This document shows positions 25,662 to 34,923 of a stretch of DNA of 64,000 nt, piece by piece. Positions within the stretch are counted from its first letter, which is position 1, and the number at the start of each line of letters is the position of its first letter. The position numbers and the translations under genes are program-made. Source of the DNA: UBA5364 sp050259235. GTDB taxonomy: Bacteria > Bacillota_I > Bacilli_A > RF39 > UBA660. Where the stretch lies: assembly GCA_050259235.1 (NCBI GenBank), contig JBLNAG010000001.1, positions 62,001 to 126,000 of the forward strand. The letters are read 5' to 3'. Under the pieces are notes generated by a model, which worked only from the letters and a program-made list of their open reading frames with translations, was not told where the DNA came from and searched no databases.

Positions 25662-26339
25662 TTATTTTAGTGTTAACACTTTATCTTTCTCTAAATAATT
25701 AAATAATTCATCAAAAAATTCATATGAAAGATTAGATGATGTTATTTGATCAATATATTCATTTTTTACCTTATAGCGACTTAGTACTTCTTTATCATTA
25801 AAGAAGTATTCTTCGTCAAATAAACATTCTATTATCATTGATTTTAATTGATTGTATATCTCCTTTTTTCTTTTATTGTTTTTAGATTGATTTGTTGATA
25901 TAAAAGCACTATCAGTATCAATTAATTCAACTTTATTATTAGGAGTAATTAGTACATTCTCACTATCTAAATCATCATAATAAATATTATTTAATATTAG
26001 TTCATTAATATTATCGTTAAGTTGTTTAAATTTATCAATCCTATAAGAATGATCAGGAGAATTAATTAAGCTTTCAAAGTTAACAGAATTTCTATGATAT
26101 ATATGAACACATCCAATAAATTCATCCTTAAAATACACTCTTCCTAATGGTAGATGGGTATTTTTTATTAATGGTTGCATTTCTGATAATAATAATATTT
26201 TTCTTTCTAAAAATGCTTTAGGGGTATGATATATTTTTAATACTTTATCTTTACTAAATTGAAATATTTCCGCTTCATTACTTTCCCCTACTTTAGGTAA
26301 AGTTATTACTTCATTTAAAAAAATATCATGTTCCTTCAT
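25662..26339 (-). CDS. Small protein-kinase-like fold protein
   Basis: 225 aa. The N-lobe has a Gly-loop-like GESNEAEIF followed by VLKIY with the candidate ATP-binding lysine. The C-lobe has a catalytic-loop-like YYDDLDSENVLI (Asp and Asn spaced as in D....N) and a metal-binding IDTDSA in place of DFG. That is the skeleton of protein-kinase-like or aminoglycoside-phosphotransferase-like enzymes, but the protein is short and lacks a clear activation segment and most C-lobe helices. Substrate unknown; it could be an atypical kinase or a pseudokinase. Monocistronic-looking. Confidence 0.6.
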   Translation of the reverse strand: MKEHDIFLNEVITLPKVGESNEAEIFQFSKDKVLKIYHTPKAFLERKILLLSEMQPLIKNTHLPLGRVYFKDEFIGCVHIYHRNSVNFESLINSPDHSYRIDKFKQLNDNINELILNNIYYDDLDSENVLITPNNKVELIDTDSAFISTNQSKNNKRKKEIYNQLKSMIIECLFDEEYFFNDKEVLSRYKVKNEYIDQITSSNLSYEFFDELFNYLEKDKVLTLK

Positions 26340-26422
26340 TTTAACATCCCCTTTAGTAGGAAATATTATAACTGTTTTTTAAATTTTATCAAATAAGAGT
26401 ATTTACAATTAATAAAAAAATA

Positions 26423-26851
26423 TTATTTTGTAATTAAATAAATAATATTTTTAATTAATTTATCTTCATCTTGTTTAGTTCTTTTTTTAGGACCCTTTAG
26501 ATGAGAATGCTTTCTTATTTTTGCTTTAACATGTCTAATATTCATTAAATAATCGATATTAGAGTTATCATATATCATTCCACTAGGATTAATAGCAAGT
26601 CCACCTTTACCTAAAACAAGAGTAGCTAGACCATAATCCTGGGTAATAACAATATCATTAATTTTAGCTTCATTAATAATGGCCATATCAACGCTTTGAT
26701 ATCCAGAATCAATTATATTAATAGTGCTGTAATTACTTGAAATACGATGGTTATAATCACAAAATATCAAACATTCAATATTATGATATAAAGCAATATC
26801 TTCAATCCTTGATATAGATGGACAAGCATCAGCATCAATTATTATTCTCAT
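26423..26851 (-). CDS. YaiI/YqxD family protein (UPF0178, DUF188)
   Basis: 142 aa. It begins MRIIIDADACPSISRIEDIA, the signature acidic start of the family, and contains VDMAIINEAKINDIVITQDYGLA and the basic segment near HSHLKGPKKRTKQD. This is a PIN-like fold protein of unknown role, possibly a nuclease: the acidic residues (DADA, D at VDMA, D in TQDYGLA) fit a metal site. Its start overlaps the amidase gene by 17 bp, so it is co-transcribed with queH and the amidase. Confidence 0.85.
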   Translation of the reverse strand: MRIIIDADACPSISRIEDIALYHNIECLIFCDYNHRISSNYSTINIIDSGYQSVDMAIINEAKINDIVITQDYGLATLVLGKGGLAINPSGMIYDNSNIDYLMNIRHVKAKIRKHSHLKGPKKRTKQDEDKLIKNIIYLITK

Positions 26852-28184
26852 TTATACCTAAATGTTTAATAATGGCACTTGCTATACCATCAATATATTT
26901 ATTTTGATTGTTTGTAAGATTATCAATATCAACTTTATTTTGAACATAACCTAATTCTAAGATATATGCTTCCATTCCAACATTGCTAAAACGATATGGA
27001 TTTTCTATTTTATCATCATTATCACCATCAACATATGATCCAGTCATCATACCGCCTGTTTCGCGAATCATGTAGTAATATGGAGTTTTAGTTGTAATAG
27101 TAGTATAAGGTTTTTGCTCCTTCTCTACTCTTTCTTCGTTATAATCAGTTATTTCAGCATTGGTAAAGGTTCTTGTATATATGCCGTCAGTAATGTAATT
27201 ATGTTTGTTAGTAGAATAATTAGTACCAGATGCATTTTTAACACTTTCTGCTAATTCTTTAGCAAACGTATAATCAATGTTATTTGGTGTATATAATTCT
27301 AATCCATTTAAGTCATATGAATAACCACTATTTAAATGAATTGAAAAGACAAATTTAGCATTTAAATTATACCCAGTAGTAACACGACCATTAGTGCCAT
27401 ATTCTACTACTTTTTCACTGCTCTTAACATCAGTCCAACTAAGAGCTACTTTTAGGCCATAACTTTCTAACTTTTCCTTTAATGCCTTACTATATTTAAC
27501 AGTAAAATCTGTTTCACATGGTACTGTTGAACGATAACATGCACCAGGATCTATACCACCATGTCCTGGATCTATAACAATATCATAAATGCTTTCACTA
27601 TCAGATTTATCAATAGCAAAACTAATAGTATTTAAATCGTTATTTGAGTCAATTGCAATTCTATATTTATTTCCTATTGGATAATACTCAGTATTTTTAT
27701 ATGTTGTTGTATTGTTCAATAAATAATACTTACTTTCATCGTGTTTATAAAAAACCTTTAAAAAAACATAGTAATCTTTTATATCAAAGTTATCTAAATT
27801 GATACCATTATTTAGTTTATCCCCTACTACAAAACTTATATTATTTCCTTCAATATTAGTTTTTAAGTCGTAATATTGATCTTCTCCATCGTATAAAACT
27901 AATTTAGCATTTTCAATCTCTAAAGTTGGATATAATATTTCAATACCCGCAAATTTTTCACTATGTGCATTAACACTATTAGTTAGAGATATACTACCTG
28001 ACATATTTAAATGATTACCATATATATATATATTATTAATATTAACTATTTCTTCTTCAATATTTAATTTATCCTCTTCGCTTTTACTTAAAAATGAAGG
28101 TACTTCATTTTCATTTTTATTTACTACTTCTGCATAAAAGCTACCAATTATCAATATAACTATAATTATAATTCTCTTTATCAT
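26835..28184 (-). CDS. Exported N-acetylmuramoyl-L-alanine amidase (Amidase_3)
   Basis: 449 aa from the ATG at 28184, chosen because it overlaps the queH stop as ATGA and has AGAGGG upstream; a longer in-frame start at 28223 lacks support. N-terminal signal/TM (MIKRIIIIVILIIGSFY), then ~200 residues of beta-rich sequence, then the zinc amidase domain. Zinc ligands are visible as IDPGHGG, the Glu in CETDFTVKYS and FSIHLNSG; the catalytic Glu is in AYILELGYVQN. It cleaves the lactyl-Ala bond of peptidoglycan during wall remodelling or lysis. Its presence argues that the organism keeps a wall. Confidence 0.9.
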   Translation of the reverse strand: MIKRIIIIVILIIGSFYAEVVNKNENEVPSFLSKSEEDKLNIEEEIVNINNIYIYGNHLNMSGSISLTNSVNAHSEKFAGIEILYPTLEIENAKLVLYDGEDQYYDLKTNIEGNNISFVVGDKLNNGINLDNFDIKDYYVFLKVFYKHDESKYYLLNNTTTYKNTEYYPIGNKYRIAIDSNNDLNTISFAIDKSDSESIYDIVIDPGHGGIDPGACYRSTVPCETDFTVKYSKALKEKLESYGLKVALSWTDVKSSEKVVEYGTNGRVTTGYNLNAKFVFSIHLNSGYSYDLNGLELYTPNNIDYTFAKELAESVKNASGTNYSTNKHNYITDGIYTRTFTNAEITDYNEERVEKEQKPYTTITTKTPYYYMIRETGGMMTGSYVDGDNDDKIENPYRFSNVGMEAYILELGYVQNKVDIDNLTNNQNKYIDGIASAIIKHLGINENNN

Positions 28185-28795
28185 TCGCTGTATTCCCTCT
28201 TTCTGGAATAAGTACATCCACAATAATCTTGGCGATATAGTTGATATTTTTTAGATAGTTCTATTGATTTTTTATATCCATCATTCTTTTTAAAATCACT
28301 ATATAAGTACTTAATTTTATATTCATTTTCTAGATTTTTACCAATGTTGTTTAGTACACTAGCATTTTTATACGGACTAATTGATAAAGTAGTAGTAAAG
28401 TAGTCAAAATTTAATTCTAAAGCTTTTTTTGCAGTTTCTTCTAATCTAAGATTGAAACATTTAAAACAACGCTTTCCGCCTTCCTTTTCTTCTTCTAAAC
28501 CCTTAATCATTTCTTCATATATATTATTATCATAATTTCCTTCAATAATTTTGACATCATTATTAAATTCATTTACAAATCTATCAAGTTCAATAATTCT
28601 TTTATCATATTCTTCCTTTGGTGCAATGTTTGGATTGTAAAAAAATAAACTAATATTAAAATAACTAGAAAGATATTCCAATACGTAACTACTACATGGT
28701 GCACAGCATACATGTAACAAAAGTTTTGGTTTGTAATCTAATTTTTTTATTTCATCGATTGTCTTATTTAATATTAGTTGATAATTATCTTTCAT
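28181..28795 (-). CDS. queH: Epoxyqueuosine reductase QueH (DUF208)
   Basis: 204 aa from the ATG at 28795 (AGGTG six bases upstream; the GTG at 28804 is less likely). Conserved cysteine motifs: LLHVCCAPCSS near the N-terminus, CFKCFNLRL in the middle and DYCGCTYS at the end, matching the metal/Fe-S ligands of QueH. It performs the last step of queuosine tRNA modification, replacing QueG in many anaerobes. Other queuosine genes are not in this window. Confidence 0.9.
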   Translation of the reverse strand: MKDNYQLILNKTIDEIKKLDYKPKLLLHVCCAPCSSYVLEYLSSYFNISLFFYNPNIAPKEEYDKRIIELDRFVNEFNNDVKIIEGNYDNNIYEEMIKGLEEEKEGGKRCFKCFNLRLEETAKKALELNFDYFTTTLSISPYKNASVLNNIGKNLENEYKIKYLYSDFKKNDGYKKSIELSKKYQLYRQDYCGCTYSRKREYSE

Positions 28796-28864
28796 ATACA
28801 ACACCTATTTTTATTATATCACAAAATGATAATATGATAATGCAAAATGTATTTAAATGTCTTA

Positions 28865-29479
28865 TTAATTATAATTGGAATATGCTTTAATAAATTCAAT
28901 TAAAGAGTCACATATTTTTTTACATTTTTCTATAGCATTACAATCTCTAAATTTGTGGTTAATTTCAATTTGAATAATATCAATATCATTATTTTCAAAA
29001 ATATGTTTAGTTATTCCACCGCCGCAAAAAGGTTCATTATATTTAATATTATTAATGCCATTACGATTAAAGCAATCTTTTAATGTATTTTGTGTATTTA
29101 TATCAATCGTCATATTTTTTAAAGTCCCAAATTCAACATCAAAATCTCTATCAGCAGCAGCACCATGAATATCAATTAATAATTTAATATTGTTTTTATT
29201 GATTTTATGATTTAATACCTCTTTAAATTCATCTAAATTAGTAGAATTAGAATCTACTCCATTATCAATTGATTTGATCATATAATAACTGTTAACAATA
29301 TTTCCTACATACTGACATATGGCTGAAGTATAAGATTCACCATATTTAATGCCATCTTCTTTTTGTTGTTCAACAGTATGTACAGCTGTTAGTATAACAG
29401 GTACTTTACCTTCTTTTATCATATATGAAAATGTTTTAACATTATTCTCATAATCATTAATTGTTTTATTGAAATCCAT
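28865..29479 (-). CDS. N-formylglutamate amidohydrolase-like protein
   Basis: 204 aa. Segments ILTAVHTVEQ, LLIDIHGAAADRDFDVEFGT, GGGITKHIF and IIQIEINHKFRD resemble the FGase family (zinc ligands and active-site residues in the HT, DIHG, ITKH and EINH contexts). The protein is shorter than hutG-type enzymes (~260 aa), and no histidine-utilisation genes are nearby. The substrate is therefore uncertain; an amidase on another formyl- or carboxy-amide is possible. Confidence 0.6.
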   Translation of the reverse strand: MDFNKTINDYENNVKTFSYMIKEGKVPVILTAVHTVEQQKEDGIKYGESYTSAICQYVGNIVNSYYMIKSIDNGVDSNSTNLDEFKEVLNHKINKNNIKLLIDIHGAAADRDFDVEFGTLKNMTIDINTQNTLKDCFNRNGINNIKYNEPFCGGGITKHIFENNDIDIIQIEINHKFRDCNAIEKCKKICDSLIEFIKAYSNYN

Positions 29480-29529
29480 ATATTTTACCTCCTATATTTT
29501 AATAATTATAACATGAAAAATATTATAAT

Positions 29530-29552
29530 AAAAAGAATCTAATGTAGATTCT
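29530..29552. terminator. Intrinsic terminator after gtrA
   Basis: AGAATCTA / TAGATTCT stem with a 3-nt loop. The A-run at 29529-29534 gives a T-run on the minus strand; it overlaps the gtrA stop. Confidence 0.7.
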
Positions 29553-29934
29553 CTTTTTTTTCAATAAATATTTTTCTTGTTACAAAATTCCATACCATAA
29601 CTATTCCAGTTGCGACTATCTTAGTAAGCATGTAATATACATGCATTAATTCAACCATAGTGTACATTACTAATTGATTGATACCTAATCCAATAATACT
29701 ACCAATTATAAAGATAATAAAATGTTTCCTACTTTCTTTTTTATCTGTTTCAAAAACAAATTTAATACTAGCAATATAATTAAATATTAGTGAAATTGTA
29801 AAAGAAATAATAGACGAAACCAAATAATATATGCCACAATATTCAGTTAAAATATATAGTAATGAATAGTCAATTAGGAAAGCAATTCCGCCTACTACTA
29901 AAAATTTAAATATTTGTTTCGTTAGTTTATTCAT
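29539..29934 (-). CDS. GtrA-family membrane protein
   Basis: 131 aa, four TM helices, with the family features FLVVGGIAFLIDYSLLYIL at the start and WNFVTRKIFI at the end. GtrA-like proteins are thought to help move lipid-linked sugars (undecaprenyl-phosphate-glucose type) across the membrane. The gene overlaps the preceding polyisoprenyl glycosyltransferase by 8 bp, a standard pairing. Confidence 0.88.
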   Translation of the reverse strand: MNKLTKQIFKFLVVGGIAFLIDYSLLYILTEYCGIYYLVSSIISFTISLIFNYIASIKFVFETDKKESRKHFIIFIIGSIIGLGINQLVMYTMVELMHVYYMLTKIVATGIVMVWNFVTRKIFIEKKENLH

Positions 29935-30856
29935 GTTTCCTCAAGTTATTTAAAAGTAATTCAAATAGTTGTTTATGTTTTTTAACTATTACTTGTAAGA
30001 TAATACCACATATCCATAACAATGCAGCTAACATCATTAAGAATCCTGAGAATATTAATGTTGGATATCTAGGAACTAATCCTGTTTTAAAATATTCAAT
30101 GAACACTGGAGTGCCAAAAGCAATTGATAATAATGCTAATAATAAGGCTACCATACTGAAAAATATAGCAGGTTTATATTCTTTAAATAAAGTTGCAATT
30201 GTTTTTAATACTTTAAATCCATCTTTATATGTATTTAATTTTGATACGCTACCTTCAGGACGATCACGATAACTTACAGGTACTTCTACTAACATAAAGT
30301 TTTTATCTACAGCATGAATAGTCATTTCTGTTTCTATTTCAAATCCCTTAGATAATACTGGGAATGTTTTAACAAATTCGTAACTAAATGCGCGGTAACC
30401 AGTCATGATATCATGAACATTATTGTTAAATAGTTTATTAATTAAAAATCTTACTATCTTATTACCAAAGTTATGAAATGCTCTTTTATTTTCAGTAAAA
30501 TATGTTGAAGATAAACGATCTCCAATAACCATATCTGCTCTTCCTTCTAGAATATAGTTACACATTTCTAAAGCATTTTCAGCTGGATATGTATCATCAC
30601 CATCAATCATTAAATAGCAGTCTGCATCAATTTGACGGAACATACTTCTAATAACATTTCCTTTACCTTGTTTATATTCATATCTAACTATAGCACCAGC
30701 TTTTTTAGCAATTTCATCAGTTTTATCTTTTGAATTATTATCATAGACATAGATATCTGCATCTGGCAAAACCTTCTTATAATCAGTTATTACTTTCTTT
30801 ATTGTTTTACTTTCATTGTAACAAGGAATTAATACAGCAATTTTTTTATTTTTCAT
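29927..30856 (-). CDS. Family 2 glycosyltransferase (polyisoprenyl-phosphate sugar type)
   Basis: 309 aa. The GT-A domain begins KIAVLIPCYNESKTIKKVI; the nucleotide-sugar/metal site is in YLMIDGDDTYPAE; MTGYRAFSYEFVKTFP matches the acceptor region of DPM1/GtrB-type enzymes. Two C-terminal TM helices (about 233-255 and 265-290). It likely loads a sugar onto undecaprenyl phosphate for the GtrA partner and the GT-C-like 617-aa protein. Three genes overlap head to tail, indicating one operon. Confidence 0.85.
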   Translation of the reverse strand: MKNKKIAVLIPCYNESKTIKKVITDYKKVLPDADIYVYDNNSKDKTDEIAKKAGAIVRYEYKQGKGNVIRSMFRQIDADCYLMIDGDDTYPAENALEMCNYILEGRADMVIGDRLSSTYFTENKRAFHNFGNKIVRFLINKLFNNNVHDIMTGYRAFSYEFVKTFPVLSKGFEIETEMTIHAVDKNFMLVEVPVSYRDRPEGSVSKLNTYKDGFKVLKTIATLFKEYKPAIFFSMVALLLALLSIAFGTPVFIEYFKTGLVPRYPTLIFSGFLMMLAALLWICGIILQVIVKKHKQLFELLLNNLRKHE

Positions 30857-32699
30857 GTTTCACTTCTCCTTCAAAACTTTTTTTATTAATATTTATAAAC
30901 ATTGCTATTAAAATTGGGATTGAAAATATATATGGCATTGCATACCTGAAATATGTGTTGGCTGGTGAAGCTACACATATTAACAATAAAGCTAAACTAG
31001 GTAGTAAGTAAATTAAATATTTTCGTTTATTTAGTACTAAAAGATAAATAGCCATTGTCATAATCATCCATCCACAGAATGCAATATTAACTATCATTCC
31101 AACAATTGGAAAATATGGATACATTATTCCTAAATAACTTAAATTTTTACACATTCCATTTAAACTATTATAATGATAATTAAATAATCCAGTTTCTTCT
31201 AATCTTGAATCATATTTATGGTATATATACCACTTGCTAGTATTAGGATAAAAGTACCCATAAGTATTATTAATGGTAGCCTCAGTATAAATACATGGAC
31301 GATTCATAAAGCCTTTAAACCATACTTTAAAGTAATTTTTCAAGTCCTCACTTGTATAATCTTTATTAAACTGATTTTTAACTGGATCAGATAATATTGG
31401 ATTATATCTACTAGCTAATGTCTCATAATCTAATAATTTATCAACTATTTCAATATCTTCCTTTGTTAGATGATTATAATACTTAATATATCTAGCTGTT
31501 TGTTGAAAAGGAATAGAAAGAATCTCTCTAATACTTCCAGGTGTAATATGTAAGGCAGGTAATAAAATTTTGTTGTAACCTTGAAATAATAATATTGGAA
31601 TAATTAAAATAATACCAAGTTTAATACGATTCTTTTTTTCTATTAAGAATAAGAATGGAAATGATAATATTATCATATATATACCATTATTTCTAAATAA
31701 CATAATTAGTAATAGTAATAAAGTATATAAAATTATTTGTTTTATTTTAATATTTTGCTTATTAATTATTTCAAATAACATAATTGTATATAGAATAACT
31801 AAAGATGTAAAAATGGTATCTTTAACTGCGGACATCGCATAAAAAGGAAATACTGGGACAAGTGCATATATAATTAAAACTATTGTTCTTAACCAATATG
31901 GTGTATTTAATTTCTTCATATATTTAATAGTAAAAGCTAAGACTGATACTAAGATACTTATTTGAATTATACTATATATGAACAATCCAAAATTATCTGA
32001 ACCTAGCATTCTACCAATCTTTACTGATCCTCCAAGTAAGGCTGTATGTAATACCGGATGATGATTTGTTATTAAAACATTTTCATCAATTAAATTAACG
32101 CCTTCAATATAATGAGTTTCAAGTCCAAAAAATTGTTTAATTTGGTTACTAGGATCTGGTGATAAAATTGCTGGATAAAAAGCAATAATATAAGGTAACC
32201 AACAGATTAACATGATTAATATACTACTCAGCATCGGATGATCTTCAAATATTAACTTTGACCATTTATTAGGAATTTTTAAGTTAAATATCTTAGTGTT
32301 ATTAATAAAATCAAAGATAATATTAATAGTACATAAAATTAAATTATAATATCCGAATATTAAAACACATGAGATTAGAAAATTACTAATACTTCCCATA
32401 ACTAAATTCCAATTACCAATTTCCTCATAACTATTACCTACTACTAAGAATAACGAAAAAAGTAATGATAGTATTTTGAAACTAAGCTTGCTTTTGATAT
32501 TTTTAAAATAGTATTTATTATAAAATTGATAAATTAAAATACTGACTACAAATATGGTAAAACTACGACCTTTTAGAATAGCAAGTGGATTACTTTTACC
32601 AATCATATTAACATCTAAGAAAAATGAAAGGGTTGTAATGATTGAAAGTAATAATAAAATAAATATTCTGAAATACTTATTGTTTTTGATATTAGTCAT
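30846..32699 (-). CDS. Multi-TM GT-C-like membrane protein (617 aa)
   Basis: About a dozen TM helices spread over 617 aa with one larger extracellular insertion (about 390-500), the topology of lipid-linked-sugar-dependent GT-C glycosyltransferases. An Asp-containing first loop (YPAILSPDPSNQIKQF) resembles the catalytic loop of that superfamily. It overlaps the GT2 gene by 11 bp. It may belong to an uncharacterised family (the DUF6020 type comes to mind), but I cannot confirm that. It probably transfers the sugar supplied by the GT2/GtrA pair to a surface acceptor. GGAGG ribosome site. Confidence 0.6.
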   Translation of the reverse strand: MTNIKNNKYFRIFILLLLSIITTLSFFLDVNMIGKSNPLAILKGRSFTIFVVSILIYQFYNKYYFKNIKSKLSFKILSLLFSLFLVVGNSYEEIGNWNLVMGSISNFLISCVLIFGYYNLILCTINIIFDFINNTKIFNLKIPNKWSKLIFEDHPMLSSILIMLICWLPYIIAFYPAILSPDPSNQIKQFFGLETHYIEGVNLIDENVLITNHHPVLHTALLGGSVKIGRMLGSDNFGLFIYSIIQISILVSVLAFTIKYMKKLNTPYWLRTIVLIIYALVPVFPFYAMSAVKDTIFTSLVILYTIMLFEIINKQNIKIKQIILYTLLLLLIMLFRNNGIYMIILSFPFLFLIEKKNRIKLGIILIIPILLFQGYNKILLPALHITPGSIREILSIPFQQTARYIKYYNHLTKEDIEIVDKLLDYETLASRYNPILSDPVKNQFNKDYTSEDLKNYFKVWFKGFMNRPCIYTEATINNTYGYFYPNTSKWYIYHKYDSRLEETGLFNYHYNSLNGMCKNLSYLGIMYPYFPIVGMIVNIAFCGWMIMTMAIYLLVLNKRKYLIYLLPSLALLLICVASPANTYFRYAMPYIFSIPILIAMFININKKSFEGEVKHEK

Positions 32700-32737
32700 A
32701 GTAAAACCTCCGTCAATATTATACCATATTTTAACAT

Positions 32738-32763
32738 AAAAAAAGATACTTAATTAAGTATCT
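32738..32763 (-). terminator. Intrinsic terminator after thyX
   Basis: A 20-bp perfect palindrome (32744-32763, arms AGATACTTAA) and an adjacent A-run that becomes a T-run on the minus strand. It overlaps the thyX stop codon. Confidence 0.75.
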
Positions 32764-33970
32764 AAATTTTTCTTGTTAATACTTTTCCTTCAGAAAATTT
32801 ACAGTCAGATGAGCATTCATAATCTGGGAAAGTACATCTTGCTCCTTTAGTATATTTGATAATATCATCTTTTAAAGGATGATTATTTTTCTTAAGAGCT
32901 TCTTGATATTTCAATAAATTAGCTCTAGTTTGATTACATACTTCTACTTGGACCGCAGAGCATAATCTTTCTTTGCATTTTAAGATAAAGTTATCATATG
33001 TTCCTCTTTCAGTAACGTCAACAAGAGTACCTTGAGGTATAACATTTTCAATTGATTTTATATCATTTAACCATTCTTCAGTTAATTCTTTATTATCTAG
33101 GAGAATTGGTGGTATAAAGTATTCTTTAGTTTTAGAAAACTTAAATTCATAACTAAGTGTTCTATGTCTTTGAGCATCAGCTAAATGAGCAAATGTTGCT
33201 TTATATTTAACACAATATGATTCTCCAAATTCTTCTACTTTATCACGTTTAGATAACAATGAGAAACTCCTATCTTTACGATTAGTTTGTAATCTATCAT
33301 CTAAAACATTAAGTTTTGTAAAAATATCAATAAATTCTTTAAGATATGGAATTAATTTTTCTTCTAATTCACTAACAGGATTATTAATAATTCGTCTCAT
33401 AAAGGCGACAACACGATTTAATTGTGCAAGGGGTATGGTATGTATTAATCTTGTTGGCATAAATATAGTTACAAGATATCTGCAGTTTTCTTGTGCTAGT
33501 TTTTGTATTTTAAAATCTTTTAAAACATTACCATATTTTTCTTTAATGAGAGGCTTTAATATCTCCATCCATTTCATATATAATTGCTCTTCTTTTTCAG
33601 ATATAACGGTATGATCAGTACCTACTACGATTGTATAGCGACCTGACTTTTCACTTGTATTATATTGTTTTTCATTATTTAATATCATAACTAATATCTT
33701 AGGAATGTTAACTATTTCAAAAGTAATATTTACGTGATCATATACTGAATGGTGTTCATTTTCAATTGTTATTTTTTCACGCTTATTTGTTTGTTCTATA
33801 GGCTCATTTTTTAATTTTGACCACCCATCAGGTTCATAACATTCTCCAGCTATTTTAGCACTAAAGCTAATAGCTTCTTTCAAATCAAAACCAATGATTT
33901 CTCCAGCTTCATTTCTCTTTAAAAATGGTGTGTTAGGTAATAGTTCAACCTTCATTCTTCCTTCTTCCAT
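32762..33970 (-). CDS. thyX: FAD-dependent thymidylate synthase, tandem-domain form
   Basis: 402 aa, roughly twice an ordinary ThyX (~220-250 aa). The first copy shows HHSVYDHVNITFEI (73-86), then SGRYT (109-113) and LAQENCRYLVTIFMPT, but has NNEKQ where the flavin/dUMP-binding RHR should be. The second copy has AHLADAQRHRTLSYEF with RHR at 268-270 and ends with ERLCSAVQVEVCNQTR, the usual ThyX terminal region. A Cys-rich tail follows (CTFPDYECSSDC). ThyX makes dTMP from dUMP using methylene-THF and FAD, so it ties in with FolD and GlyA encoded nearby. AGGAGG sits 5 nt before the ATG at 33970. Confidence 0.82.
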   Translation of the reverse strand: MEEGRMKVELLPNTPFLKRNEAGEIIGFDLKEAISFSAKIAGECYEPDGWSKLKNEPIEQTNKREKITIENEHHSVYDHVNITFEIVNIPKILVMILNNEKQYNTSEKSGRYTIVVGTDHTVISEKEEQLYMKWMEILKPLIKEKYGNVLKDFKIQKLAQENCRYLVTIFMPTRLIHTIPLAQLNRVVAFMRRIINNPVSELEEKLIPYLKEFIDIFTKLNVLDDRLQTNRKDRSFSLLSKRDKVEEFGESYCVKYKATFAHLADAQRHRTLSYEFKFSKTKEYFIPPILLDNKELTEEWLNDIKSIENVIPQGTLVDVTERGTYDNFILKCKERLCSAVQVEVCNQTRANLLKYQEALKKNNHPLKDDIIKYTKGARCTFPDYECSSDCKFSEGKVLTRKI

Positions 33971-34047
33971 AAAAACCTCCTACATATCATATGTTCGGTA
34001 TCCTACCTTTTTAATTGTACCACATAATAAAAAAAATTGACATATTT

Positions 34048-34920
34048 TTATGCAACTTTTTTAATACTTAAATTATTTAACCAACTTAGTTCATGTAAAT
34101 CAATGTTTTCTTGTTTAATAATATTTTGATTTTCAGTTCCGTGATAATCACTTCCCCCACTTATTAACAATTTATGTTTATAGCAAAAGTCAATATACTC
34201 TACTGTTTCTTCATTGGAGTGAATTGGATAGTAGCACTCTACTCCATCAATATCAGTATTGGCAAATAAATCACCTATAAAAGCAATCTTATCATTTATT
34301 GTTTTATATTGACCTGGTTGAGCAAGAAATGCAAGTCCTCCAGCTTCGTGAATTTTATTTACTACCTCTTCAGATGTAATTGCTAAACTTTCTTCTGAAA
34401 CATAAAATGGACTATTCTTATCACAAAATGTTTTACGATAAAAAGTACTAGCATTACTTAGAATATTTGCACCTAATATTTGAACATTATGATCATAATA
34501 CTTACGAAGTAAATCATATAATACTGATCCTGCCCATTCTCCAGGTTTAAGTGCATATTCATCATACTTTAATCTTAAAGATTTAGATACTTCTATTCCT
34601 TTACTGTATGCATATTGTTGGAATGTTATAATTTTCATTTTATTGCTATTTAAATATGATTTTATAATTTCAGGATCAATATTTATTCCTAATATTTCAA
34701 TTGGCAATCCCTTATGAATACATTTAACTTCAACCCCTTGAATTAATTTGCCAGTATAATATTCTTCAATATTAACCCCTTTTAATTTATCATAAACATT
34801 AACGGTATCATGATCAGTAATAGAAGCAATTCTTACTCCATTAGCTTCTAATTTTTTTAATAATTCAATCGGCTCTAAAATGCCATCAGAACAATTAGTA
34901 TGTAAGTGCAAATTTATCAT
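34048..34920 (-). CDS. PHP-domain phosphoesterase
   Basis: 290 aa. Metal-binding PHP motifs: INLHLHTNCSDG (HxH), ASITDHDT (DHD), the Glu in QGVEVKC, and a C-terminal SGGSDYHG (DxH). The pattern fits the YciV/TrpH-type 3',5'-nucleotide phosphatase/exonuclease group rather than DNA polymerase PHP domains. The substrate is not certain. The gene begins 3 bp after the end of the broken acetyltransferase gene. Confidence 0.8.
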   Translation of the reverse strand: MINLHLHTNCSDGILEPIELLKKLEANGVRIASITDHDTVNVYDKLKGVNIEEYYTGKLIQGVEVKCIHKGLPIEILGINIDPEIIKSYLNSNKMKIITFQQYAYSKGIEVSKSLRLKYDEYALKPGEWAGSVLYDLLRKYYDHNVQILGANILSNASTFYRKTFCDKNSPFYVSEESLAITSEEVVNKIHEAGGLAFLAQPGQYKTINDKIAFIGDLFANTDIDGVECYYPIHSNEETVEYIDFCYKHKLLISGGSDYHGTENQNIIKQENIDLHELSWLNNLSIKKVA

Positions 34921-34923
34921 CTT

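Noticed and set aside
26835..28184. Mycoplasma genetic code (TGA = Trp)
   Set aside because: TGA closes queH within an ATGA overlap and alpha within a GTGA overlap, and Trp is encoded by TGG throughout.
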